Part shown: in pieces, positions 14,001-29,000 of the stretch
How the letters are laid out: each line of letters begins with the position of its first letter
How positions within the stretch are numbered: position 1 is the stretch's first letter
Assembly: GCF_963576615.1 (NCBI RefSeq)
Contig: NC_088708.1
Location: forward strand, 2,108,001 to 2,172,000
Direction of reading: 5' to 3'
DNA from: Watersipora subatra
Lineage: Eukaryota; Bryozoa; Gymnolaemata; Cheilostomatida; Watersiporidae
Length of the DNA: 64,000 nucleotides
Notes under the pieces: generated by a model
Told to the model about the DNA's origin: nothing
Database searches by the model: none
What the model saw: the letters and a program-made list of their open reading frames with translations, nothing else
Program-made: the position numbers and the translations under genes

Positions 14001-17000
14001 ATCAATGATGTCCATCAATGGAATCAATGATGTACATCAATGGAATCAATGATGTATGTGTACATCAATGGAATCAATGATGTCCATCAATAGAATCAAT
14101 GATGTACATCAATGGAACCAATGATGTCCATCAATGGAATCAGTGATGTCCATCAATGGAATCAATGATTCCATCAATAGAACCAATGATGTCCATCAAT
14201 GGAATCAATGATGTACATCAATGGAATCAATGATGTCCATCAATGGAATCAATGATGTCCATTAATGAAATCAATGATGTACATCAATGGAATCAATGAT
14301 GTACGTGTACATCAATGGAATCAACGATGTCCATCAATGGAATCAACAATGTCCATCAATGGAATCAACAATGTCCATCAATGGAATCAATGATGTCCAT
14401 CAATGGAATCAATGATGTACATCAATGGAATCAATGATGTCCATCAATGGAATCAACAATGTCCATCAATGGAATCAATGATGTACGTGTACATCAATGG
14501 AATCAATGATGTCCATCAATGGAATCAATGATGTACATCAATGGAATCAATGATGTACATCAATGGAATCAATGATGTTCATCAATGGAATCAATGATGT
14601 CCATTAATGAAATCAATGATGTACATCAATGGAATCAATGATGTACGTGTACATCAATGGAATCAACAATGTCCATCAATGGAATCAATGATGTACGTGT
14701 ACATCAATGGAATCAACGATGTCCATCAATGGAATCAATGATGTTCATCAATGGAATCAACAATGTCCATCAATGGAATCAATGATGTACATCAAAGGAA
14801 TCAATGATGTACATCAATGGAATCAATGATGTACGTGTACATCAATGGAATCAACAATGTCCATCAATGGAATCAACAATGTCCATCAATGGAATCAATG
14901 ATGTTCATCAATGGAATCAACAATGTCCATCAATGGAATCAATGATGTACATCAATGAAATCAATGATGTTCATCAATGGAATCAACAATGTCCATCAAT
15001 GGAATCAATGATGTACATCAAAGGAATCAATGATGTACATCAATGGAATCAATGATGTACGTGTACATCAATGGAATCAACGATGTCCATCAATGGAATC
15101 AACAATGTCCATCAATGGAATCAACAATAACCATCAATGGAATCAATGATGTACATCAATGGAATCAATGATGTTCATCAATGGAATCAACAATGTTCAT
15201 CAATGGAATCAATGATATCCCATCACTGGAATCAACGAATTTCAACGGATGTCAACAAATTTCAAGGAATCAACGAATGTCCTGAAATTTAAGGCGCTCT
15301 AACTCAAAAGAATGATAGCTGTCTTATGGGTTATTGGGTTGGGACACATCACATAAACGTCTTAGTTTAATATACCAATACAGATTCCCCTGTCATACAG
15401 CCCATGACCGAAGTGATAATGGAAAAAAGAAAGGGTACTGCTGGTTGTTGAAAAAGTAGTTGTCAGCAGGAATTGACAGAGTATAGTGTAAATGAGAGTT
15501 GTTCGAGATGATATAAAATAAATTAGAGGGAGCACGACTCCAAAAAGGTGCAACTAACAATTTATTTTGGAGGTAAAGTTGGGTTGAAACCAGGTATATG
15601 AGTAATTGGTTAATTGTTGCTATTACAGTTGTATTTGGTAGTGTAATATAAATAGATATATAAAGGTGAAAAAGTTCTATTTTAGAAGTGTAAGTATAGA
15701 AAAATGTTAGGAATGTTGTGAATGGAAAGTATATGGGGAATGTAAAGTTGTATATAAAGTAATAGAAATGGAATAATGGTATATGATATAGAATAATGTT
15801 GTACATAGAGTTATATGTAGGCCCTATATAAGTATATGTAAAGTATTTTGTATACGAACTAATAACAAAGGAAATATAATAATAGAAATATAGAAAAGGA
15901 GACATATAAAGTGTTTAGAAAAAGTTCATATAGAAAATAATAGAAATAGTTTTGTTAGATAAGTGCAGTGTTCTGTTAAAGGTCGCGCAGCCTAGTTTCC
16001 TCTCTTTTTCGTTGTAAGATTTGGTCATTGATAGCTAATCGAGTGATGCGCTCCCTAGCGAAGTTGTTAACAAGTAAGTCATTAATGTTTTGAACTCGAG
16101 AGTGGGAAGAGTATAGTTCATATTGGAAAAAGTTCATTTTCTGTTACAACGGTAAAATATTGAGAGTTGGTTTGTGTGAGCCAATGAATAGTTACTTTAA
16201 GATCTTGAAATTGGATTTTACTGAAGGTGCGCAAATTTTTCAGTTGCCCTAATAATAGGGAAAAGTATAGTTCTGTAAAATCTAATCTCAAGATCTCAAC
16301 GTTACTATTCTCAATATTTTACCGTTGTAACAGGAAACAAACTTTTTCCAATATGAACTACACTCTTCCGAGAGAGAGCAACAAACGATATTCCAGCGGT
16401 AATTCCGGCCATAGACTGGTGAAATGTGCACGTTTTTTCGTAAAATGCGTATGGCTTTATGGTTCTACTATCTGTCACACGGCTTTATGGGCATTTTGTT
16501 GGCCGGTCTTAATTTTGATTAATAAGGCTCGTCAGGTTTTAATGGCGAATTTAGGCTAAATTAATCTTTCTAGTTATGTATACTCCGATTAGATGGGTAA
16601 GTTTTAGGATATTGTCTACACTTTTCAAAGACTAGGCAACATATTTAAATAGGTTTATATGTGTTTTGTATCATTATTATACTTGAAGGTTGACTTGCAA
16701 CAAAATTCACATTACAGTTATTTGGTATCAAAAGATTCACCCAGTCTTACTCTGTTGTGTTGTAGGTGCCAAATATGTGAAAATGTGATTACAAGCTCTT
16801 AAAAGCTCAAAAACGAAAAGCCGCCGTGGATTGGAATCTGTTTATTTATCTGACGTAGTCATTCCAGTTTGGTTATCGTCTTGTCACGTATGTTCTCACG
16901 TGAATTGAAAGGTCAATAAAAAGCTTAATGTAAAACTTATCGTAGTACTAGTTTATGACAAACCCTTCGGGTTTCACCAAAGACCCCGTATCAAATATAG

Positions 17001-20000
17001 ATGCTCGCTACTTTACAGTTTTTTTTTGGCATTATTCAATCGTCAAGTCGTAATCTGATCATGTGACCCAATACTTCGCAAATAATTTTTGCAGCACTTT
17101 TCGATTATCACAGGTGATCAACAGGCTCGTCATGATTATCAGACAATGATATGTACTCCTTCGAGCTAAGGTTAAAAAGTTTAACGATTTTTTACAGTAA
17201 GTTATAAGATATCAGTGCTAAAAGTGACAGCATTACAATGATGATAAAACAGACGCGTAAGAACAATAGACATAGTTTTATTGAATGTGTGAAGTATATT
17301 TGTGAAAATATTTCGACGAATAAGGTTGCAAGAAAGTGTAAACAGAAACCATCTCTCACAATTACATCACAATTGAGCCGTTTTGGAAAGGGAACCCAAA
17401 CTACGGCGGTCTCGTGTGGCTGCGATTTTCTGTTCGTTTTTGAGCTTTTAAAGATGTGGTTGCATCAAAAAATTCAATTTAATGAAATTAAGACCCATAA
17501 AAGGCTAAAACATCAGCTACAATTTGATGCCATTTTTGTCTTTGTAGACCAACCCTGTCCAGAGATATATGCGTTTGAATTAGACCCTCTTTTAAAAAGC
17601 TCACGTTCCAGCGGGTGCTTCTTTCGTGATGTCGCAAGCAATATATCTGAAAAGAAACCACGAGCGATAAATATGAGGTCGCTCCCTTAGCCAATCATCA
17701 GCGCGAAATTTTTATATAGGCCGTAATAAATGTTATCACTCGTAAAACGTGTTGTCTGTGATCTCAAATTTAGGGATTCTATTCTATTATTAAATCGCAT
17801 GGACATCGATATTTACTAAATTAATTAACATCGTTACTTTAATGAATTACTCGATCGACACGTTTTATTGGCGAACAACATACATGTAATTGTAAAATTG
17901 CTGTAAAGTTACTGCGAAGGTGACTCCGAGTTTTCTTGGCATCAGGTAGATAAAGTTCTACGGAGGAAGCTCGGAGAATGGAGGTAAATTTATCTTTTAC
18001 TTTGAGTCTCCTATAGAGTTTCCTGTTGAGTTTACATTCAGATTATATTTCCCTGTTTGAGGCTAAAATGTAATTTCCTGCGCGTGCGAGATACGTATGT
18101 ACAGTAAGTTCTTGACGGCTTCTTTTTAATCTTTAGTATCTAGCTATACAATGGCTTAGATTGATGAATATACTAAAGTTAATATTTTAGTACTCATTAA
18201 TACATGTACTGATTAATAAAATTATAACTTATGCTATCACTAATCATCGTTTTATTTTTTTTATCGGTTCACCTAGCTACATTTGCTTCAAACTTTCTGT
18301 GGAAGCTTTATCTAGTAAATTAGATTTATGATTTGACATTAGATGTTCACTTTTCACTTGTAGAAAGTGAAGAAAATCAATTGATCAATGCAAATCTTTA
18401 ATTTCCAGAACCAAAGCTCCGAATCGTTGGCTTGGCGTACTTGTGCCTTTGTTAAACATTAATTCGTTTTTAAAATTACACTCGCAATCTATTTAACTCC
18501 CAATTTGGAAGCTGTCAATAGATACACTTTAGAATGACATATCTATGAATGACATATATTTATAGCATTTGTTTTACTGATTACAGAATGTTTATGTCGT
18601 CCCACCAACTGAAGAAGCTTTGTCAGTGTGGAAACTGCCATAAAGGGAAAAGAGAGACTTGAATGTGTGCTGCATAAACCATGATGTTTTGTTTGAGTTT
18701 GTTGCAGTAGATGAATTTGTCTTATTGTATCAGCTAAAACTATGTGAGTGGCCACGACTTGATGAATATTTTTAACAAAAGCTTTATGCCGAGATGAAAA
18801 TATTTTTGCTTGTAAAAATTATATAATAAAATAATATTGTTGAAGATAATGCAAAACATGATTTGCAGAATATTGTAGTGAATTGGATATGGTATATGGA
18901 TGTCCGCAGAACTGGAGAATGTGAGTTCAAATCCAGTTTGCAGCAGACTTCTCATCCTTAAAACTCTATCCCTATCTATATTCTTTTCAAAGACGCGACT
19001 TGCTTATTTCACTTCGGTAGTATTCGGTAAGAATACTACTAGTAAGAAACTAGTACGTAGACGGTGTAGGCAATGATATACAGCCCCGCCCCAAGGATAG
19101 GCGACGGACATAATGTGGGCGGGACTTATGGGAGGCTGTATATCGTTAGTATGGGTAGCTGCGGAACTGCTGATACAAAGACCTCATTCTACATAGCTTG
19201 ACAGAATTACCGTAGACCGGTAGAATTGGTAGTCGGTACCCAAATGTTTACACAACATTTGGAGAAAGTGAGTAGAACAAATTTTCAATTTTCGTCATTT
19301 GAGGCCTTTGAAACATTCATAATAATGCATCTGTAGCTGGATTTAAAATTTTATTCTAGCCAACATGAGCAAATACAAAATAAGATATATGCCAATAGAG
19401 CCGCGTAAGACTAGACTTTTATCGCAAATAGCCGATGTGAATACGAGATAGGGACAGGTTGTATAACGCGTGACATCATTTTGGGCAAGTCTGGACACGT
19501 TTTTGTGGCCTGAGCGTTTTTACCGCGATCAGACTTTTTCGATTTTAATCTTCAAATATCTTGGCAATGAGATCGCATAACACAACAAACAACATATCAA
19601 ATGATAGAGAAAAAAAATGCTTTCTTTTAAGATCAACTCAAATTTGACGCAACCACATCTTTAAGAGCTTGTAATCACCTTTCCACATATTTTGCACCTA
19701 CAACTCAACAGAGTAAGACATGGTGAATCTTTTCATATCAAATAACTGTAATGTGAATTTTGTGCAAGTCAACCTTTAAACAACTCCACAGAAAAATGGT
19801 TAAATTTTTGATGAGATTTCGGTACAAGGGTTTGGGTATGGCCGTTGATGGATAATTTTCGGGAGTTGTGTGCACATATGCATTTATCATAAAGCTCCCA
19901 AACACTCGCTTCGCTCGTGTTTGGTAGTGGGATTATTTATGTTTATCATAGACATATAATTTAGTTTTATGTTTTATACACAGGTAAAATAATGAAAGGC

Positions 20001-23000
20001 TTTCATATAACATGTACATAGTAAGCTAGTATAGAGCAGTGCAGGGGCAGAGACACACAGTTCAAACCAAAGTATTGATATCAATTCGCTATGTAACTTG
20101 TTTTCTAAACTCAACTTATCAAATAAAAAGAAAGAAAGTTTTATAGCTCCGGCAATGTGACAAGACCACAGCTACGGTAAATTTGACAAGCACTATATTT
20201 GCCTGCATAGTTTGTTGCCATGTGATGCCCTATCAGCTCTGAACAAGCAGCTGAGTGGTTTCCATTGCTGAGAATTAATGGAGAACCTTACCCATCTCTA
20301 GACTAGCCTCAAATGGAAAAGCTTCGTCAGCGATAATGATTGATAACTTTTTTGACATCTGTGAGCAGAGGTTCATGTAGGATTCAAGGAGATCGGTGCG
20401 ATTGCGGGCCTCTGTAATAGCAACAAAAGATAAGTGGGAAGCTTCACACGATGATGAAAAGAGAAGAGGCTGAGACACTGGACTCATTTTGTGTCAGTAA
20501 ATGGGTGCGAGCTTATAAGAATAACCCTGAAGGTGACACCTAGACAAACACAACTACAGAAGTTAAATACCAATCTTGAGATGGAAGGATACACGATCCC
20601 CATTTCCACTAATTACAACTGGTCAAACAATCTCTATACATAGAATAACGAGGAGGAGGTATGAGTCTACTTACCCTGTTTGAGGGCCTGAAGGGTGTTG
20701 TGAGCCACTGAATAAAAGGTGTTTTTGACCAAGTCAAAGGTTATCGCATCTTTGTTGAACATGAGCACCAACTGAAACAGTCATTTTTGACAAATGATTT
20801 TGAATAACAATATTTAGTGTGGTACAAGAGATACACTTTCCAAAATTCTCCAAAGGTTTTGTCTTCCCGTGGTAAGATAAATCTTTAAAAATGGAACGAC
20901 ATTTATAGCCTTTCAGGTCGCTATTACAGGCATAACATCTTTGCATGAAAAGTGTATACATCTCAGCTGAATAATACAAAATTATGACATGGGAAAATTA
21001 CCATACCAACATTAAGTACAAAACTCGTATTCAGTAAAAATAAGGTCAGTCATGAGCTGCAAAGTCAACAACTAAACTAGTAGTTATGATGACTCAACTA
21101 GGCTACAATAGCGCACTAGAACATACTGGGTGGAGTGGGCAGGGATGAAAGTGCTATCTATATAGAGCATTGTTGTAACTGAAACATACTGGGTGGAATG
21201 GGCAGGGTTGGAAGTGCTATTTATATAGAGCATTGTTGTAACTGAGAACATACTGGGTGGAGTGGGCAGGGTTGGAAGTGCTATTTATATAGAGCATTGT
21301 TGTAACAACATACTGGGTGGAGTGGGCAGGGTTGGAAGTGCTATCTATATAGAGCATTGTTGTAACTGAAACATACTGGGTGGAATGGGCAGGGTTGGAA
21401 GTGCTATTTATATAGAGCATTGTTGTAACTGAGAACAAACTGGGTGGAGTGGGCAGGGTTGGAAGTGCTATTTATATAGAGCATTGTTGTAACTGAGAAC
21501 AAACTGGGTGGAGTGGGCAGGGTTGGAAGTGCTATTTATATAGAACATTGTTGTAACTGAGAACAAACTGGGTGGAGTGGGCAGGGTTGGAAGTGCTATT
21601 TATATAGAGCATTGTTGTGAAATTAAATAACGAATGCAGGTTGCTTTTAGATTGTAATAAAAGTCTTGCTTTGTCAAAACAAGAACTTCTCCAATACAGT
21701 CAAATCTCACACATGATCACATGGACCTTGCAATTTTTTTCTGGATACAGAAAGTGATTTCTGACATTTGAAGGTTGTTGAAGCATTACTGTTTATTACT
21801 GTTTTGTCAAAAAAGTAAAAAAGCTAGAAACTATATGAAAATGTACAATTAAAAAATAAAGTTAATTTAAAGTACATCTAGTGGTAAAAGTGCGTCACGC
21901 ATTTCTATCATTCACTCTACCCCTGGACCCTCTACCCCTGGACCCTCTACCCCTGGACCCTCTACCACTGGACCCTCTGCCACTGGACCCTCTACCACTA
22001 GACCCTCTACCACTGGAACCTCTACCACTGGAACCTCTACCACTGGACCCTCTACCATTGGACCCTCTACCATTGGACCCTCTACCACTGGACCCTTTAC
22101 CACTAGACCCTCTACCATTGGACCCTCTACCATTGGACCCTCTACCATTGGACCCTCTACCATTGGACCCTCGACCATTGGACCCTCTACCACTGGACCC
22201 TCTACCACTAGACCCTCTACCATTGGACCCTCTACCATTGGACCCTCTACCATTGGACCTACACAACGCCGAACAGATATTTCAATTAGTGTGTATCTAA
22301 GCAAAAAAGTAACAAAAAATACCTCTTACTATTATAGACTTCTGTTTGATTAATTTAGTTTTTACATATAATTTAGGTTTTGATGTTTAATTGGTTACAT
22401 AGTTTTATATATAACATCTGTTTTAATGCTATATGCAGCTACTAAAGTACTTATCAACGTATTATTGGCTCGAGAATGAATAAAACCAAATGTAATATCT
22501 TTTTGTAAGAATACTTGTTCCAATGTATGAAGGTTTCAACACGCAAAGAAAGCAACAGAAGGAATTATGTATGTCGGGGGTTTGACTGTATTACAGAAAG
22601 ATAAATTTATTCCTAATATATGTTCCTAATACAGCATAAACTATTAGATCCAATAGAATTTTATGATTTCCTGTCACAAATAGCAGGGTAACTGCAGAGA
22701 TACCCTGATCGAGTGATAGAGATCTCTGCAGTTACCCTGCTTTTAGTAAAAGCAGTGTAACTGCAGAAATGTTGCAGTACATCCCTAGAGCTTATTATCT
22801 TTTCTTTCACTTCATGAATGACACTGACTAAAGCAAAGATCGTATACTGCAGTATACGCGTAGTGTACATGTAGTATACGCGTAGTGTACATGTAGTATA
22901 GGTGTTTAGCATCTCAAGAGAACCTGTTTAATGATGTCTAGTATGACAGGGTGCTGAATGCATTCATATATCTTGATTAATAGATGGCAGACGTCTCTGA

Positions 23001-26000
23001 TGATCTCCTTAAAATCGTCAAGAAGTGAGTTCAGTGATTTCTTAAGCAGCTCCACAATGCACTGAATAACAAACAAGTATTCTACCTATTAACAATATAG
23101 TGACAGCCTCGCACAAACCGCTCAGGTACATCCCATCAGTCTATTGGAAACCGTAAAAGAGCTGCTTAGTCAAGTTATAGTCAAAGCTGCTCAATTGCAC
23201 TCACCTAACTGTAGGTAAATGATAAGTCTGTGAAAGATGAATCATGTGACAAATGTTTAGTCACATACATGTAGGTATTAAAGATAAACGTTAAGTATGA
23301 TAATGTATAAAACATGTAGCATGTCAACTACAGTCACCTGCTCTAAGCATTCCTGAATATTGCCAGAAAACCTTTGATGTAAATTGCACCCACCTCGACA
23401 ATGTTGGAGTCAGACACCCAATTGGATAGTATTGTATTTAGCAGGGGAAGCAAACTCTTAATTATAACCAGAACCTGAATAACAAATGTTCAGAGTTAGC
23501 GAGTTTTAGGATTTTTTATTCACTGAATTTTCGTAGCAGGTGTTTGCAAGTGTCATTATTATCATATAATATAAGTGGGTGTTGCTAGAGAGTGTGTGGT
23601 TATATTAGGTGTGTGTGATACCAGGCAGTAGCTATCTTTAGAACAGTGACATCGCTAAACAATACTTGTCAGTGTGTGGCTATATTAGGTGTGTGTGCTA
23701 CCAGACAGTAGCCATCTTTAGAACAGTGACATCGCTAAACAATACTTGTCAGTGTGTGGTTATATTAGGTGTGTGTGATACCAGGCAGTAGCTATCTTTA
23801 GAACAGTGACATCGCTAAACAATACTTGTCAGTGTGTGGCTATATTAGGTGTGTGTGATACCAGACAGTAGCCATCTTTAGAACAGTGACATCGCTAAAC
23901 AATACTTGTCAGTGTGTGGTTATATTAGGTGCGTGTGATACCAGACAGTAGCCATCTTTAGAACAGTGACATCGCTAAACAATACTTACCGGTTTACAGT
24001 CAGGTCTTTTGGGGTCTAGAGAGTCAAACAGCCAAGTAAGCATTTGCAGCTCATTCAGTATGTTTGACTTTACAGACGGAGTCGGGGCAGCGGCAGCAGC
24101 CACTTCCAATGACTGAGTAATTGGCGGAAGAAGTTTGTTAAGCCACTCCCCGATCTGATCGTTGCCGAGTCCAGAGAGAACATATCCTACACAGGAGATT
24201 AGCCGGGCAGCATTCCTCGGCTGGTCAAGAAATATATTTGAAGTTTAATAAATGGAGCATGTATTACCTAAGCAAATATTCATATAATGAGACCAGGTGA
24301 CACGTGTCACTACTGAGCCATATGACTACTAACACGTGTTACTACTGAGTCATATGACTACTAACAGTGCTACTACTGAGTCATATGACTACTAACACGT
24401 GTCACTACTGAGTCATATGACTACTAACATATGGCACTACTGAGTCATATGACTACTAACATATGGCACTCCTGAGTCATATAACTACTAACATATGGCA
24501 CTCCTGAGTCATATGACTACTAACACGTGTCACTACTGAGTCATATAACTACTAACATATGGCACTCCTGAATCATATGACTACTAACACGTGTTACTAC
24601 TGAGTCATATAACTACTAACATGTGTCAATACTGAGTCATATGACTACTAACACGTGCCACTACTGAGTCATATGACTACTAACACGTGTCACTACTGAG
24701 TCATATGACTACTAACATGTGTTACTACTGAGTCATATGACTACTAACACGTGCCACTACTGAGTCATATGACTACTAACATATGGCACTACTGAGTCAT
24801 ATGACTACTAACATATGGCACTACTGAGTCATATGACTACTAACATATGGCACTACTGAGTCATATAACTACTAACATGTGTCACTACTGAGTCATATGA
24901 CTACTAACACGTGTCACTACTGAGTCATATGACTACTAACATGTGTTACTACTGAGTCATATGACTACTAACACGTGCCACTACTGAGTCATATAACTAC
25001 TAACACGTGTCACTACTGAGCCATATGACTACTAACACGTGTTACTACTGAGTCATATGACTACTAACATATGGCACTACTGAGTCATATGACTACTAAC
25101 ATATGGCACTACTGAGTCATATGACTACTAACACGTGTTACTACTGAGTCATATGACTACTAACACGTGTTACTACTGAGTCATATAACTACTAACACGT
25201 GCCACTCCTGAGTCATATAACTACTAACATGTGTTACTACTGAGTCATATGACTACTAACACGTGCCACTACTGAGTCATATGACTAATATGATCTAATC
25301 TGCATGTAAAACACAAGAAAAGCAATAGAGAGTACGTGTCACTCACCGTCATTTGGCCACTAGAGATTTTAGTCTGGCAGATACTAAGGATTCCATCCGA
25401 GTAACTTGACAGGACTGTCATGTTATCCTTACAGGTGTCCTTTAGTGCACGAGTGGCAAACAGAATTGTGTTTTCACTCTGTAGTCCGTGCAATAATATA
25501 ACTGGGAAGACTACAGACAGCAGGTGAGGCTTTCCAACATAGTGCTCTGAAAAGGCACCTGTAAGATACATCCAATCAGAATAGTGTGAACCCTTAGTCA
25601 ATAGTGCCATCTGCACAGTAAAACGTTCAACTTCTTCATTAGGTGAAATTGGATACCTGAACGACATACAGGTAAAATGTAACTGATAGAAAATGTCGTT
25701 GAACAACGTCAAATACTGATACAAATATCCATCATGTTGACTAAACCCAACATTTGTGTGAAGGACATTTTGGAAGTCACCAGAGCAATGCAAATTACAA
25801 CACACCTCAAGCTATCGTGTGATGACGTGTCATACTACGTAGCTGATGTGTAATGATAAAGCACCTAAAGTGGTTTTGCTTTAATATAGGCCTACTGCAA
25901 GCCCTATATGGTGGAATTATGGAACTTGTATCTAGCCACTTAAATGATAGGAAATGCAGCAACACATCACAGTGAATATAAGATATTAATTAAGAATTAA

Positions 26001-29000
26001 TTAAGAATTAAGATAATAATCAGAACGGTAAGAAAGCACCTGTGGTACAAAAGTCATTAATGGACGTTGAAATTTCTAATAATTTTATGGTATCTAATTT
26101 TTTATTTTGATTGCCACATTATGTCCTCAACATGTCCATAAGTTGTTAGATATTGTGGCTGAAAATATTAATTTCTGAGAATGTTGGACCGCAATTGGTC
26201 AATCACAACATCACTACTAAAACTTTCTACAGACTAAGTATATGTTATTTACTGTACTTAATTTACTGACTACAGTCTGTAAGTATAAGTTACTTACTGT
26301 ACTTAATTCACTGACTACAGTCTGTAAGTATAAGTTACTTACTGTACTAAATTCACTGAATACAGTCTGTAAGTATAAATTACTTACTGTACTTAATTCA
26401 CTGACTACAGTCTGTAAGTATAAGTTACTTACTGTACTAAATTCACTGACTACAATCTGTAAGGATAAGCTATTTACTGCACTAAATTCGAATTACTGTA
26501 CTAAATACAAATTTTTGCAGCATAGACCTCGCTGTCTAGGAAAAAAGGTGAAACAAATAGACACAAATTAACGGTTTGCACTCTTCTTAATGTGAAATTA
26601 CAGTAATCATGAACCCTAAACCAAAGTGATAATAAGAAAGAGAAAAGTACTCGATACAAACCAGTATAACACCACAGTTATTGTTATTGTACAGTTATTG
26701 TACAGCCATTAAATCAAAAATTTAAGTTTAGTTGTTTTTCTATTTGAAGCACCAATGGGGTGAGTTTGGAACAATCTTAGAATGCATTTGGCATTTGCAT
26801 GTATTTTACTGTTCATATAACTTCAAATCCCTATAACGTAAACATTTTCGAAATGAATTATTTACATTGTAGGAGCATCTACTGTACCAAACTGATAACT
26901 CTGATCAATTGAAAAACAATAAACTAGCTTAAATTTTTAGTAAAATAAAATTTCAACACTACAATAGCATAAATTGAACTATTTGACCCTAGCATAGACA
27001 TAGACATGACATGACAACAAGGAGTAAAGGTTAGTTCAGGAACATGTAGAAGAGCACAAATCACTTGTATCTGTGCAGTACCCAACTTGTAGAGAAACAG
27101 ACAAACTAGGGTGAAAAAGCGGGTCGCACCAATAACTTGTAGGACTGTAGTGAGCAACATCTCATTGTTGAGCTGCAGCATAGATATGAGGTGCACTAGA
27201 CGCTCGGTCATCTCCTCAAACATAGACTTGTCTCCCTTGGTAAAAGTGCCTTCACTCGCATCCCATTCATCCTCAGCTGTCACCAGAAGTCATCATATAT
27301 GTACATACATATGAGTATTGAGATCTACATGTAGTAGCAATTATATTCTAGAAAAAATTTAATTTTTGAAAGTAGCTTACTGGCGGACATAGATTCTTCC
27401 GGAATGTTGCTTACTATGTATAGGACACATTCCACATCCTGCCACTTGACATTAGGGAGTGCCTGTGTTAGCTTGTCAATGTATGAATTGAGCAGTGTAA
27501 GCAGGTTCTCTTTGAGCAGGCAATTGGCATACATCTGCAAAGTTAACGATTCAAGAAATTAAAGATTTATTTTTTAAAGAAAGAATATATATATTTTAAA
27601 AACTAAAATCTCAAACATTGAAACGTGTAAGGGTACACACAAGTGTCTGTTGAGCTAACTGTACACTGTACCCATGTGTACCTCAAATTAGTATTTCTTA
27701 TTTCCCCCATATTATACAAAAGTTCAACACTGGTCGGAAGAGTGCTGTGAGGAGAAGAGCTGTCACACATACCACAGTGTCGCTGATGTCTTGTCTGTAG
27801 CACCTAAACTGCTCCTTCTCCTCCCCACTCATGGCTCGGTAAACCACCTCATCAGGATACTGCACCTTTCTGATGAGTACATGCGCTAGGCTTATGTAGA
27901 CAGGGGTAAAGACTGTCATATAGAAGTCAAAGAGATCTTCAGTGCTAGCCAAAATCACATCCTGGTGAAAGAGTAAAGCATGCCAGGTGTTTAAAGGAAG
28001 AGGCTGTTAGAGTACTGAAAGATGCTTGTTTATCCGTTTACTATGGTATGAGAGGACAAGTCCAAACTGGCATTGTAATTTCAAAACACTTTTGATTTCA
28101 ATCATAAAAACAGTAGATAAAGCATTAGCTATACTCACTGCGCTTACTTTATCTTCAAGTGCTCGATTTTAAGTCAATAAATCATAGGAAAGCAAATACA
28201 CATTTGGAGTTATTCCTCTTGATTAAAATGATTTTTCAAGCACAACTATTGATGTTGTTAGGAAACAAATAAGACAAGAAAATTACAAGTTCCGAGAAGA
28301 TTATATCATCACTATCAGTTTTGCAAAATACTTCAACAGTTAATTGTATCTTTTTAAAATAAACAAAGATATAAGCAATGCACTTTGAATCTGGTCAGGT
28401 TTGCTGAGTAAGGGTTTCCAATAATTTACACTCATTTTACATAGGTAAAAAAGATGGAATTTGTTAAGATTTTTGATTTTTCACAATGCTAGCGGAATAA
28501 AAGCAATTGTAGCATGCTCAAGGAACCACACCAGTCTTGTTGGGGCACAACTTTTGTACTAGTGGCTGATGACTGGCCAGTGTTATCCAATAACTCCTGC
28601 AAAGAAAAGGGCTTCTCACACCATAACGATGCCAGTCACATTTGGAATAATTCCAAATATGTAACCTACCTGGAGAATGTACCAAAATCCAAAAGGAAGG
28701 TCACTCAAGGTCTCGTCCGTTGGAAAGTTTCCTTTGACATCAGTCAAAGCCTGTCAGATAATACAAATACATGTCTTAGACAAAGAACAAAGATAGCAGA
28801 GCATCTATAGTTGTTCATCAGCTTCGTGTGCCAAAAGAACTTACCAGTATCATCTGTATGACATCCATGCAAAGCTTTCGCTGTTGCTCATTGCCAGCGG
28901 CATATTGTATGAGGACATCGACATTCTCCTCGGCAAAGTTGACGACGAGACGAGATATATCTCTACACCAGTCCTGTTAACAAATGAAGTCACTAAAATA

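Larger units (their letters stand above)
17452..19660. mobile_element. nested 2.2-kb TTAA-flanked element
   Basis: It is flanked by intact TTAA duplications (17448-17451 and 19661-19664). The terminal inverted repeats are AGATGTGGTTGCATCAAA at the left and, reversed, AGATGTGGTTGCGTCAAA at the right (17 of 18). Removing it rejoins the surrounding element's end sequence at its own CTTTTAAGAGCTT. No transposase frame was recognised, so it is probably non-autonomous. The superfamily is uncertain; TTAA targets occur in Kolobok and piggyBac elements. Confidence 0.82.
16687..19775. mobile_element. TTAA-targeting DNA transposon derivative, interrupted by a second element
   Basis: The left end AGGTTGACTTGCAAC follows TTGA (a decayed TTAA), and the right end GTCAACCT precedes a TTAA at 19776-19779. 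The first 350 bases match the right arm of the transposon at 36985-41055 in reverse complement. The next 400 (about 17040-17447) match its left arm, also reversed. It is therefore that element with its coding interior deleted, about 0.88 kb before the second insertion. The last 111 bases lie at 19665-19775, past the inserted element. Confidence 0.8.

Noticed and set aside
15393-15905. 170-codon minus-strand frame rich in Tyr and Phe
   Set aside because: It reflects strand-skewed composition in IPO13 intron 18. No domain, and it looks like translated pyrimidine-rich DNA.
21881-22304. Pro/Leu-rich and Gly/Ser-rich repetitive frames
   Set aside because: Three overlapping frames arise from one 15-bp repeat within an IPO13 intron; low complexity and no conservation signal.
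24293-25290. TACTAAC repeated in every unit as a branch-point signal
   Set aside because: The motif is on the plus strand, while the gene is transcribed from the minus strand, so it cannot act as an IPO13 branch site.
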